Part shown: piece by piece, positions 17,537 to 24,850 of the stretch
Numbering within the stretch: the stretch's first letter is position 1
Layout of the letters: every line of letters starts with the position of its first letter
Assembly (NCBI RefSeq): GCF_963676275.1
Contig: NZ_OY781091.1
Span: 846,775 to 910,774, forward strand
Reading direction: 5' to 3'
From: an uncultured Cohaesibacter sp.
GTDB lineage: Bacteria > Pseudomonadota > Alphaproteobacteria > Rhizobiales > Cohaesibacteraceae
Length of the DNA stretch: 64,000 nucleotides
Notes under the pieces: model-generated
The model's input: only the letters and a program-made list of their open reading frames with translations
Database searches by the model: none
Told to the model about the DNA's origin: nothing
Translations under genes and position numbers: made by a program

Positions 17537-18610
17537 ATGAAAATCAGCACTGCTGTCGCAGGGATGTTAGCTGCGATGTTCGCAGAAGCGGCGCTCGCCG
17601 GAGACGGGGGAGGCGCGCCGGGTGGCATGTCGACCGCCAATCTGCCGCTTGGCGTTCTGGCCCAGATCAATCTGGGGTCATCGGGCCTGATGACGCCCTA
17701 TTATAGCGATGAATATTTCGGCCTGACGCAAAACCGCACCGGAACCGCGCTGACGGGTGAGAATCTGAAGGCCCATGGTGGAGCAACCTCCGGCTATGTG
17801 GACGAGGCATTCGCTCTTGCCACCAATGCCGCTTTCATGTTTGCACTTTCCGAGAATAGCTATGTCAACTTCCAGATCGGCAATATTCTTGATGAAGGCA
17901 GCAGCAATCTGGTCGAGGTTGATGGTGTGTCTCCGAAGCTGGAAGCGGAATATATCTTGTTCCCCAACCCGGACACCATGTTCTCGGTATCGGCATTCGT
18001 GGAAGAGAATGATCTGGATACCAGCGAGACAACCAAGGTAGATCGCAAGAGCTACGGCTTCCGCGCCGATGCGATTCGCAAATTCTCCGAGCATTGGGGT
18101 GTGACCGGTCGAATTCAATATTCTCCCGGAACGGCTGTTGCGAAAACCTATGTCATGCCGGGCCTTGTCCTGCGTGATGAATCCAATGACGACCGTCTCT
18201 ATACCCAGCTTGATCTGGTCGGCAATTATCGCGCCAAGGACTGGGACGTCATCCCCGATGGTTGGGTGCTCTATCCCGGTGTCGGCGGCAACTTCCTGCG
18301 CACTTTCATGGATGACAATGTCACCGGTGGGGATTCGTTCGATTATGGCATGGCCTGGGCGCGCCTCAATCTGTCCATGGAATCCCAGCCGCGCAAACTC
18401 ATTCCCAATATCGTGATCGGATTTGAGCATGAATGGGTTGATGATCTGGAAGATTATACCGACGAAGAGAATTACGCTCTCATCGGTGGCGGTCTGATGT
18501 ATAGCCTTGAGAATGGCAACAACATCAACTTCAATGCAGGGGCTCATCATGGTTTGAACGGAAACCGCTCCAGCTATACCTTCGCGATCAATACCAGTTT
18601 GAACTTCTGA
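17537..18610 (+). CDS. Outer-membrane beta-barrel protein
   Basis: 357 residues from ATG 17537, with TTGGAGGA 5 bases upstream. Signal peptide MKISTAVAGMLAAMFAEAALA, cleaved near residue 21. The mature part is rich in alternating polar/aromatic strands (YVNFQIGNI, WGVTGRIQYSP, RLYTQLDLVGNY) and ends in a terminal Phe (FAINTSLNF), the usual barrel-insertion signal. It is acidic and lacks cysteine. I cannot assign it to a porin family; transport or structural roles are possible. A terminator follows. Confidence 0.75.
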   Translation: MKISTAVAGMLAAMFAEAALAGDGGGAPGGMSTANLPLGVLAQINLGSSGLMTPYYSDEYFGLTQNRTGTALTGENLKAHGGATSGYVDEAFALATNAAFMFALSENSYVNFQIGNILDEGSSNLVEVDGVSPKLEAEYILFPNPDTMFSVSAFVEENDLDTSETTKVDRKSYGFRADAIRKFSEHWGVTGRIQYSPGTAVAKTYVMPGLVLRDESNDDRLYTQLDLVGNYRAKDWDVIPDGWVLYPGVGGNFLRTFMDDNVTGGDSFDYGMAWARLNLSMESQPRKLIPNIVIGFEHEWVDDLEDYTDEENYALIGGGLMYSLENGNNINFNAGAHHGLNGNRSSYTFAINTSLNF

Positions 18611-18641
18611 TTGCCGTCAGGGATTCGTTCAGGTCAGCAAG

Positions 18642-18673
18642 AGCCGGTTGTGGGATGCCACAGCCGGCTTTTT
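18642..18673 (+). terminator. Intrinsic terminator of the beta-barrel gene
   Basis: 12-bp stem with one T-G pair (18642-18653 with 18658-18669, AGCCGGTTGTGG/CCACAGCCGGCT), loop GATG, T-run 18669-18673. It lies 31 bases after the stop codon. Confidence 0.88.
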
Positions 18674-19364
18674 CATGATCTTTAGCTTGCGCGAGGCTGT
18701 GGGATGGCCCTGATCATCAAACGCGCCCCACCATGCCTTCCCAACCGTCTCTCCCCGCCATTCTCTCACAGCCATACTTTCAAGGTATGACTGGCGAAAA
18801 TTCAAGCTTGTAGGAATAAAAAGCCGGGGGCGAAGGAGATTGTAAGGGTTATTATTTAAGTATAAACGCGGCAAAATTAGCTATTTTGTGCTTGTGGAGA
18901 GCACTTCTAGTATCTTCTCATTGAGATAAGTCAAACATATCGGGATATGAACTATGCATTATCTGTATGGAACTTCGTGGTCAAAGGTATTGGCTTAGTA
19001 AATGTGAATTGAATTATAGTTCATCCATGTTGTGATTGAGGACTAGAAACACAACTGGAGGACCAACTCCAACATACAGTTATACTGAAGTATAATTCGG
19101 GATTTTTATTGGTGAATTTGCCGATATTGTTCCGAATGCGGGTGATCTGTGTCTGGGCGATACTTCGTTCTGATGCAACGCTAGCATATTACTTTCTTTC
19201 TAGTTCCTTAATCCAGGGTTGGCTTGCGATCGCCTCTGGGGTCGCTCCTGAAGCTGACAGGTCAAGACAGTCGTGCATGAAGGCCGGAAAGCGACTTTTC
19301 CGCCAGACTGCCCGGCTCCTACAGGAAGAACCAAGCCCGCTACGGGACTGGAGAGGAAATATAA
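18674..19364 (+). promoter_or_regulatory. Long control region of the ior operon
   Basis: About 690 bases, AT-rich between 18830 and 19110, without a credible gene. A perfect palindrome TTATACT-GA-AGTATAA (19080-19095) contains a consensus -10 box TATAAT at 19091-19096. No good -35 precedes it (TCCAAC at 17 bases), which is typical of an activator-dependent promoter. Inverted copies of ATGAACTAT lie at 18947-18955 and 19016-19024. The leader from about 19103 to the ATG would be 260 bases. GGAGAGGAAA sits just before ATG 19365. The LysR gene downstream of the operon is the natural candidate regulator. Confidence 0.45.
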
Positions 19365-21155
19365 ATGGCACAATTTCTGACGGGAAACGAAGCTGTTGCT
19401 CGTGGAGCCTACGAAGCCGGGCTATCGTTCGCCTCGGCCTATCCGGGGACGCCAAGCACCGAAATTCTGGAAAATATGGCGGCACTGAAAGACGAGTTGA
19501 TCGCCGAATGGGCGCCCAATGAAAAGGTCGCTCTGGAATCGGCAATCGGGGCCAGCATTGCCGGTGCCCGCGCTCTTTCAACGATGAAAATGGTTGGTGT
19601 CAATGTTGCAGCCGATCCCCTGTTCAGCTTTGCCTATAGCGGCGTGAATGCCGGGCTGGTGCTGGTCTCTGCCGACGATCCGGGGATGCATTCCTCCCAG
19701 AATGAGCAGGATAACCGCCATTACGCCCCCTTCGCCAAGATCCCCATGTTCGAGCCTTCCGACAGTCAGGAAGCGCATGACATGGTCATCGAGGCCTTTG
19801 ATGTTTCCGAACAGTTTGACGCCCCCGTCCTGTTCCGCATGACCACCCGCGTCTGCCATTCCAAGTCTCTGGTAGAAACCGGCGAGCGCAAGGAAGAAGT
19901 GCTCAAGCCTTACGAAAAGCTGCCGAAATTCGATCTGGTGCCAGCCAACTCCCGCAAGCTGCGCGTGGATCTGGAAGCCCGCATGCGCAAGCTTGAGGAA
20001 TATACGGAAAATTGCCGCTTCAACCGCATCGAGGACAATGGTTCCGAAATCGGTGTCATCGGCTCCGGCGTCGGCTTCACCTACGCACAGGAAGTCTTTG
20101 GCGCGGATGCCTCCTATCTCAAGCTGGGCATGACCTATCCTCTGCCCAAGAAGCTGATCGCGGACTTCGCCGCCAAGGTGAAAGTGCTTTATGTGGTCGA
20201 GGAACTGGAGCCCTATCTGGAAAACCAGATCAAGCTGATGGGCATCGAATGCGTCGGCAAGGACAAGATCCCTGCAATTGGCGAACTGAACCCGGTCATT
20301 CTGGCCAAGGCGCTCAAGGATGAGGAGCCGATCCAGATCGATGTTTCCGACGTCCGCGAGAAGGTGGTTGGTCGCCCTCCGGTGCTGTGTGCCGGTTGCC
20401 CGCATCGTGGTTTCTTTGTCGAGCTGGCGCATCTGGCCAAGCGCCGCAATCTGATCATTTCCGGCGACATCGGCTGCTATGGTCTGGGCGGTGCCGATCC
20501 TCTCAACGCCAAGGATATCTGCATCTGCATGGGCGGCTCGGCCAGTATCGCCCACGGAGCCCAGCGCGTGCTCAACAAATTCGGCAAGGATACCCGTGTG
20601 GTCGCCACCATGGGGGATTCCACCTTCTTCCATACCGGGCTGAATTCGCTGACCAACGTGGTCTACAACCGGTCCAACACCATCACCTGCATTCTTGATA
20701 ACCGCATCACCGGCATGACTGGTCAGCAGGAAAACCCCTCGACCGGTTTCACATTGCAGGGCGAGCCGACGAAGGATCTGGATATCGAGACCGTCGTGCG
20801 GGCGCTTGGTGTCGACAATGTGCGCACCGTTGATCCGAACAATCTCAAAACCGTGCGCGGCGCGCTCACCTGGGCAGCCGGGCTCGATGAACCCTCTGTC
20901 ATCATCACCAAATGGCCTTGCGTTCTCAAGAAGCTGAATGAGGAAGAGCAGACCCAGTATCAGCGCGAAGCCGAAGCCTTCCGCATTGATGGCGATGTCT
21001 GCGACGGTTGTCGCGCCTGCATCGATATCGGCTGCCCTGCCATTTCATTCACCGCCGACAAGAAAGCCCTGATCGACGAAGTCGCCTGCGATGGCTGCGG
21101 CGTTTGCGAGAAGGTCTGCACCCGTTTCGCGATTGATCCCGTGGAGGAAGAATAA
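19365..21155 (+). CDS. iorA: Indolepyruvate:ferredoxin oxidoreductase alpha subunit
   Basis: 596 residues, the split two-subunit form. The N-terminal pyrimidine-domain has SFASAYPGTPSTEIL; the TPP-binding domain has LCAGCPHRG, GDIGCYGLGG (Gly367-Asp368) and GDSTFFHTGLNSL. The C-terminus is a ferredoxin domain with two 4Fe-4S sites: Cys546-549-552-557 (CDGCRACIDIGC) and Cys575-578-581-585 (CDGCGVCEKVC). The enzyme oxidatively decarboxylates aryl (or related) 2-oxo acids to acyl-CoA, reducing ferredoxin. It heads the operon and overlaps iorB by one base (TAATG). Confidence 0.93.
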   Translation: MAQFLTGNEAVARGAYEAGLSFASAYPGTPSTEILENMAALKDELIAEWAPNEKVALESAIGASIAGARALSTMKMVGVNVAADPLFSFAYSGVNAGLVLVSADDPGMHSSQNEQDNRHYAPFAKIPMFEPSDSQEAHDMVIEAFDVSEQFDAPVLFRMTTRVCHSKSLVETGERKEEVLKPYEKLPKFDLVPANSRKLRVDLEARMRKLEEYTENCRFNRIEDNGSEIGVIGSGVGFTYAQEVFGADASYLKLGMTYPLPKKLIADFAAKVKVLYVVEELEPYLENQIKLMGIECVGKDKIPAIGELNPVILAKALKDEEPIQIDVSDVREKVVGRPPVLCAGCPHRGFFVELAHLAKRRNLIISGDIGCYGLGGADPLNAKDICICMGGSASIAHGAQRVLNKFGKDTRVVATMGDSTFFHTGLNSLTNVVYNRSNTITCILDNRITGMTGQQENPSTGFTLQGEPTKDLDIETVVRALGVDNVRTVDPNNLKTVRGALTWAAGLDEPSVIITKWPCVLKKLNEEEQTQYQREAEAFRIDGDVCDGCRACIDIGCPAISFTADKKALIDEVACDGCGVCEKVCTRFAIDPVEEE

Positions 21156-21736
21156 TGTCTGAAGTTACCAATATCCTGCTTGTCGGCGTTGGCGGGCAAG
21201 GGACCATTCTGGTCAGTTCCATCCTCTGCAAGGGGCTCGTCGAAGCGGGCTATGACGTCAAGATGTCCGAGGTTCATGGCATGTCCCAGCGTGGCGGCAG
21301 CGTCAGCACCACGGTGCGCTTCGGCAAGAAAGTGCATTCGCCGATCATCGGCGAGGGTCAGGCTGACATTCTGGTTTCCTTTGAAGCCATGGAAGCCCTG
21401 CGCTGGCTCGATTATGTCAAGCCGGAAGGGAAGGTCGTTGTCAACGACAAGCAGATCAAGTCCGCCCCGATCCTCTCGGGCAAGGCAGACTATCCCGTCA
21501 ATGCGATCGAGCTGTTGAGCAGCAAGATCAAGACGGACGTGGTGACCGCAGAAGCCATCGCCATGGAGCTTGGCAATGTCCGTTGTCAGAATGTCGTCCT
21601 GCTCGGCTCGCTCATCGAGCGCATGGGGCTGACCGACGTCAACTGGGAAGACATCGTCGCCAAGACCGTCAAGAAGGCCTTCATTGATCTCAATGTCAAG
21701 GCACTGAACTCTGGAAGGGCAGCTGTCCTCCAATAA
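21155..21736 (+). CDS. iorB: Indolepyruvate:ferredoxin oxidoreductase beta subunit
   Basis: 193 residues, the gamma-type pyruvate-oxidoreductase domain. The N-terminus NILLVGVGGQGTILVSSIL is the signature of the family, followed by EVHGMSQRGGSVSTTVRFG. It pairs with IorA to complete the CoA-dependent 2-oxo acid oxidoreductase. The start codon shares one base with the iorA stop, so translation is coupled. A long hairpin follows the gene before the next cistron. Confidence 0.93.
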   Translation: MSEVTNILLVGVGGQGTILVSSILCKGLVEAGYDVKMSEVHGMSQRGGSVSTTVRFGKKVHSPIIGEGQADILVSFEAMEALRWLDYVKPEGKVVVNDKQIKSAPILSGKADYPVNAIELLSSKIKTDVVTAEAIAMELGNVRCQNVVLLGSLIERMGLTDVNWEDIVAKTVKKAFIDLNVKALNSGRAAVLQ

Positions 21737-21743
21737 GTCGGTT

Positions 21744-21794
21744 GGTCTGGCGATCTGCTCCCACTCATCCTCCTGAGGGGTGGATCGCCAGGCC
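21744..21794 (+). repeat. Long intercistronic hairpin between iorB and the acyltransferase
   Basis: GGTCTGGCGATC (21744-21755) pairs with GATCGCCAGGCC (21783-21794), 12 pairs with one T-G. The 27-base loop holds a further short stem (CCTC/GAGG). There is no T-run, so it is not an ordinary terminator. It may set different RNA levels for iorAB and the downstream genes by protecting or processing the RNA. Confidence 0.6.
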
Positions 21795-21853
21795 GGCTGA
21801 ACCCGCATCGCGCCTTCGCGCATGCCAGGCAATTTGTGAAGAGGGAGAGGGAC

Positions 21854-22771
21854 GTGGCTTCCAATCCGATGACATCGCTTGCAGAAATCCGCGAGCAAGC
21901 CAAGAAGTTAGGCCCCAAGCGCGTTTGCGTGGTCAAGGCTGAAGACGAAATCGCCATTGGTGCCGCCGGAGACGCCATGCGTCTGGGCATCGCCACGCCG
22001 ACCCTGGTCGGCAATTATGAAAAGATTGTCGAGATGGCCCGGGAACTGGGCTACAGCGATCTGGTCAATGAAACCGAGATCATCGACAGCGCCGAACCGG
22101 CCGAGACATCGGCCAAGCTGGCCGCTGACGGTCAGGTTGACATTCTGCTCAAGGGCCATCTGCGCACCGATCAGGTTTTCAAGGCTGTTCTGAACAAGGA
22201 ATATGGCCTGAGAACCGGACGTCTTCTGAGCGACGTCCTGCTCTATGAGGATACCCTCTCGGACAGGCAGCGCCTTGTCGCCATCACCGATGGCGGGCTC
22301 AATGTGACCCCGACGCTGGAGCAGAAGAAAGACATTATCAAGAATGCCATGGAGATGCTCGACTGTGTCGGCATCCGCCAGCCCAAAATCGCGGTCATGA
22401 GCGCCTCTGAAGCTGTCTCCGAGGGGGTACCCTCGACAGTGGATGCACAGGCCCTGACCCTTATGGGACAGGAGGGAGAATTCGGGGACGCCATAGTATT
22501 CGGTCCACTTGCGCTCGACAACGCCCTGCTCATGTCCGCGGCCAAGGCCAAGGGGATCACCCACCCGGTTGCCGGGCAGGCTGACTGCCTGATTGCCCCG
22601 AGCGTCGAAGCGGGCAATTTCCTCGGCAAATCCGTCAAGTATTTCGGCGGCAAGGCTTGCGCGCATGTCGTGGTCGGGGCCCGCATTCCGGTGCTCATTC
22701 CCTCCCGCGTCGAAAGCGCTGAAGACAAGCTGAACGCCATTGCATTGGGGGTGCTCTATGCCAGCCGCTAA
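21854..22771 (+). CDS. Phosphate acyltransferase (phosphate butyryl/acetyltransferase family)
   Basis: 305 residues from a GTG at 21854, chosen because AGGGAGAGGG lies 4-13 bases before it; an earlier GTG (21836) and a later ATG (21869) are alternatives. The PTA_PTB fold is evident in VDILLKGHLRTDQVFKAVL, GRLLSDVLLYE, VAITDGGLNVTPTLEQK and the C-terminal PVAGQADCLIAPSVEAGN. It swaps CoA for phosphate on an acyl-CoA to make acyl-phosphate. The stop overlaps the kinase start by 14 bases, so the pair works in sequence. Chain or aryl preference is unknown. Confidence 0.9.
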   Translation: MASNPMTSLAEIREQAKKLGPKRVCVVKAEDEIAIGAAGDAMRLGIATPTLVGNYEKIVEMARELGYSDLVNETEIIDSAEPAETSAKLAADGQVDILLKGHLRTDQVFKAVLNKEYGLRTGRLLSDVLLYEDTLSDRQRLVAITDGGLNVTPTLEQKKDIIKNAMEMLDCVGIRQPKIAVMSASEAVSEGVPSTVDAQALTLMGQEGEFGDAIVFGPLALDNALLMSAAKAKGITHPVAGQADCLIAPSVEAGNFLGKSVKYFGGKACAHVVVGARIPVLIPSRVESAEDKLNAIALGVLYASR

Positions 22772-23855
22772 CTATTCTATTCTGGCCATCAATCCCGGTT
22801 CGACCTCAACCAAATTCGGCCTGTATGAAGGAACCGAGCTGTCCCACAGCTGGACCCTCAATCACTCCGACGCGGAACTGGCGCCCTTTGCGGGCAAGCC
22901 GGTCACCGAGCAGGAAGATTTCCGCTATTCGGTCCTGATGGAAGAACTTGCGGCGCGCGGCGTTGATCTCAAGCGGCTCTCCGCTGTTGTCGGGCGCGGT
23001 GGTCTTATCCGCCCCATGGTTAGCGGCACCTACGAGGTCAATGATGTCATGCTTGACGAATTGCGCCATCGCCCGCGCGTCCAGCATGCCTCCAATCTGG
23101 GCGCCGTGCTGGCCAGCCGCATCGCCAACATGATCGGGGTTCCTGCCTACATTGTCGATCCGGTTTCGGTCAATGAACGCAGCGCCATCGCCCGCCTGTC
23201 CGGCTCTCCTCTCTTTGAAAGCGGACGCTTCACCCACGCGCTCAATTCCAAGGCCGTGGCCAAACGTTTCGCAAGGGAACAGGGCAAGGACTACAGCAAA
23301 TTGCGTCTGGTCACCGCCCATCTTGGCGGCGGCATCTGCATCGCAGCCCATGCGGGCGGCCTGATGATCGACGCCACGGACGCCAGCGACCAAAGCCCCT
23401 ATTCGCCCGAACGGGCCGGGGGCCTGCCAACCTTGCAGCTGGTCGAATTTTGCTTCTCGGGCAAGGCGAGCGAGAAGGACGTCAAGGCCATGGTGAGTGG
23501 CAAGGGCGGGCTCTATGCCTATCTCGGCACCAAGGATCTGCGCGAGGTCATCGAACGCATCGAAGACGGCGACGCAATGGCGAAACTGGCCTTTGACGGC
23601 ATGGCCTATCAGATCGGCAAATCCATCAGTGGCATGGCTGCCGCGCTGGAAGGCAAGCTCGACGCCATCATTCTGACCGGCGGCATGGCCTATTCCGATC
23701 GCCTCGTCTCGGAGGTTTCCAAATATGTCGACTGGATTGCCCATGTCACGGTCTATCCGGGCGAGGAAGAGCTGACAGCCCTGTCTGAAGGGGTTGTCCG
23801 TGTGCTCAGTGGCGAAGAAAAGGCCCGCCTGCTGGAAGCGGAGAATCTGCCATGA
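22758..23855 (+). CDS. buk: Butyrate kinase family acyl-phosphate kinase
   Basis: 365 residues. The acetokinase-fold signature SILAINPGSTSTKFGLYEG opens the protein; VVGRGGLIRP, ARIANMIG-like SRIANMIGVPAYIVDP, VTAHLGGGICIAAH and AIILTGGMAYS complete the ATP and substrate sites of butyrate (not acetate) kinases. It makes ATP from acyl-phosphate, giving the acid. Together with the upstream transferase and IorAB this is a complete substrate-level phosphorylation route from a 2-oxo acid. Start ATG 22758 is inside the end of the preceding gene. Confidence 0.92.
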   Translation: MPAANYSILAINPGSTSTKFGLYEGTELSHSWTLNHSDAELAPFAGKPVTEQEDFRYSVLMEELAARGVDLKRLSAVVGRGGLIRPMVSGTYEVNDVMLDELRHRPRVQHASNLGAVLASRIANMIGVPAYIVDPVSVNERSAIARLSGSPLFESGRFTHALNSKAVAKRFAREQGKDYSKLRLVTAHLGGGICIAAHAGGLMIDATDASDQSPYSPERAGGLPTLQLVEFCFSGKASEKDVKAMVSGKGGLYAYLGTKDLREVIERIEDGDAMAKLAFDGMAYQIGKSISGMAAALEGKLDAIILTGGMAYSDRLVSEVSKYVDWIAHVTVYPGEEELTALSEGVVRVLSGEEKARLLEAENLP

Positions 23856-24538
23856 CCGGTATCAGCCAAACCTCGCAAACGGACGGCTGCAAGTCGCGCC
23901 TCAGGGACATTCTCGGTATTGCCTATCCCGTGCTCATCACCGCCGGTTTCCTGCTCTATCACGAGCAGATCGGCGCGCTGACCCGTGTCCATCCCAACAT
24001 CATGAGCTTCATCAAGTTCGCCCTGCTGGCCACCTATGGCGAATGCGTCAAGGCACGCATCACCAACGGTTACTGGCTTCCGGGGCGGATACCCTTGCGC
24101 ATGGCGGTCTGGGGATGTTTCGGGATCTGGATTTCAGCTGATTTCAGGCTGGTTGATGCAGGCGTCTCCGAACTGATTGCAGATGGCAACTGGTGGGCGG
24201 TCTTCAAGCCGCTGAGCCTGAGCATCTGGGGCAATATCCTCAGTGGCTATGCCCTGATGATGATGTTCACCCACTATTGGATCGATCACATGATCGAGGG
24301 TGAATTTGTCTGGCCATGGCAGTTGCTCGGACGCAAGGAAGCGGCCGACTGGGCCAGAATCGTCATGCCATCCATCCTCATTTTCTGGGTGCCTGCGCAC
24401 ACGGTGACCTTTGCGCTTCCCGTGCATTTCCGGGTCATCTGCGCCGCCTATCTGAGCGTTGCCCTCGGGCTCATTCTGTCTTTTGCCGGTCGTCGTTCTT
24501 CCGCGCGCGCCACAAAGGCAAGTCAAACAACTTCATGA
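23852..24538 (+). CDS. Polytopic membrane protein of the ior operon, family not recognised
   Basis: 228 residues, about six hydrophobic segments (for instance ILGIAYPVLITAGFLLYH, MAVWGCFGIWISADF, GNILSGYALMMMFTHYWI, IVMPSILIFWVPAHTVTF, YLSVALGLILSFAG). Charged or aromatic residues inside and next to helices (YGECVKARITNGYWLPGR, FTHYWIDHMIEGEFVWPW) are likely functional. Several histidines (H in MFTHYW, DHMIE, PAHTV, PVHFR) could bind haem or quinone, but I see no known cytochrome motif. Start ATGA overlaps the butyrate kinase stop by 4 bases, so expression is tightly coupled. It may anchor the redox pair downstream or move the product. Confidence 0.8.
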   Translation: MTGISQTSQTDGCKSRLRDILGIAYPVLITAGFLLYHEQIGALTRVHPNIMSFIKFALLATYGECVKARITNGYWLPGRIPLRMAVWGCFGIWISADFRLVDAGVSELIADGNWWAVFKPLSLSIWGNILSGYALMMMFTHYWIDHMIEGEFVWPWQLLGRKEAADWARIVMPSILIFWVPAHTVTFALPVHFRVICAAYLSVALGLILSFAGRRSSARATKASQTTS

Positions 24539-24559
24539 AAGAAACGAAGGGAGTGAAAC

Positions 24560-24832
24560 ATGAACACCATCAAGTATGAACCGGACCTGTGTACCGGTTG
24601 CGGCAATTGCTACAACGCCTGCTGGCTGGATGTCATCCGCTGGGATGCCGAGGCTGAACGTCCGATTTTCGCCTATCCGGAAGATTGCGTTGAATGCAAC
24701 TTCTGCGAAATCAGCTGCTCGGAACAGATCGTCAAGGTCAATCCCGACTTCACCAAACAATGGCCGGACGTCTATTACGCCAAAACGCTTCATCAGCCGC
24801 AGCCACCCAAAGTGGCCGAAGCAGCAGAATAG
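24560..24832 (+). CDS. Small 2[4Fe-4S] ferredoxin partner of the flavoprotein
   Basis: 90 residues. Two cluster motifs: CTGCGNCYNAC (Cys11-14-17-21) and CVECNFCEISC (Cys45-48-51-55). In both the residue after the last cysteine, usually Pro, is changed (Trp22, Ser56), which would alter cluster environment or potential. The C-terminal 35 residues are a cluster-free tail. AGGGAG lies 7-12 bases before the ATG. It is followed 18 bases later by the FAD enzyme; the pairing recalls AprB/AprA and other iron-sulfur/FAD reductases. Probably carries electrons between IorAB and the flavoprotein. Confidence 0.9.
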   Translation: MNTIKYEPDLCTGCGNCYNACWLDVIRWDAEAERPIFAYPEDCVECNFCEISCSEQIVKVNPDFTKQWPDVYYAKTLHQPQPPKVAEAAE

Positions 24833-24850
24833 AGTGAGGGAGAACAGGTT

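Noticed and set aside
18629..18874. 81-codon open frame before the ior operon
   Set aside because: Begins inside AT-rich DNA and runs through the terminator at 18642-18673; no family resemblance.
19109..19522. 137-codon open frame crossing the iorA start
   Set aside because: Runs into iorA in another frame and starts after the predicted promoter without a ribosome site.
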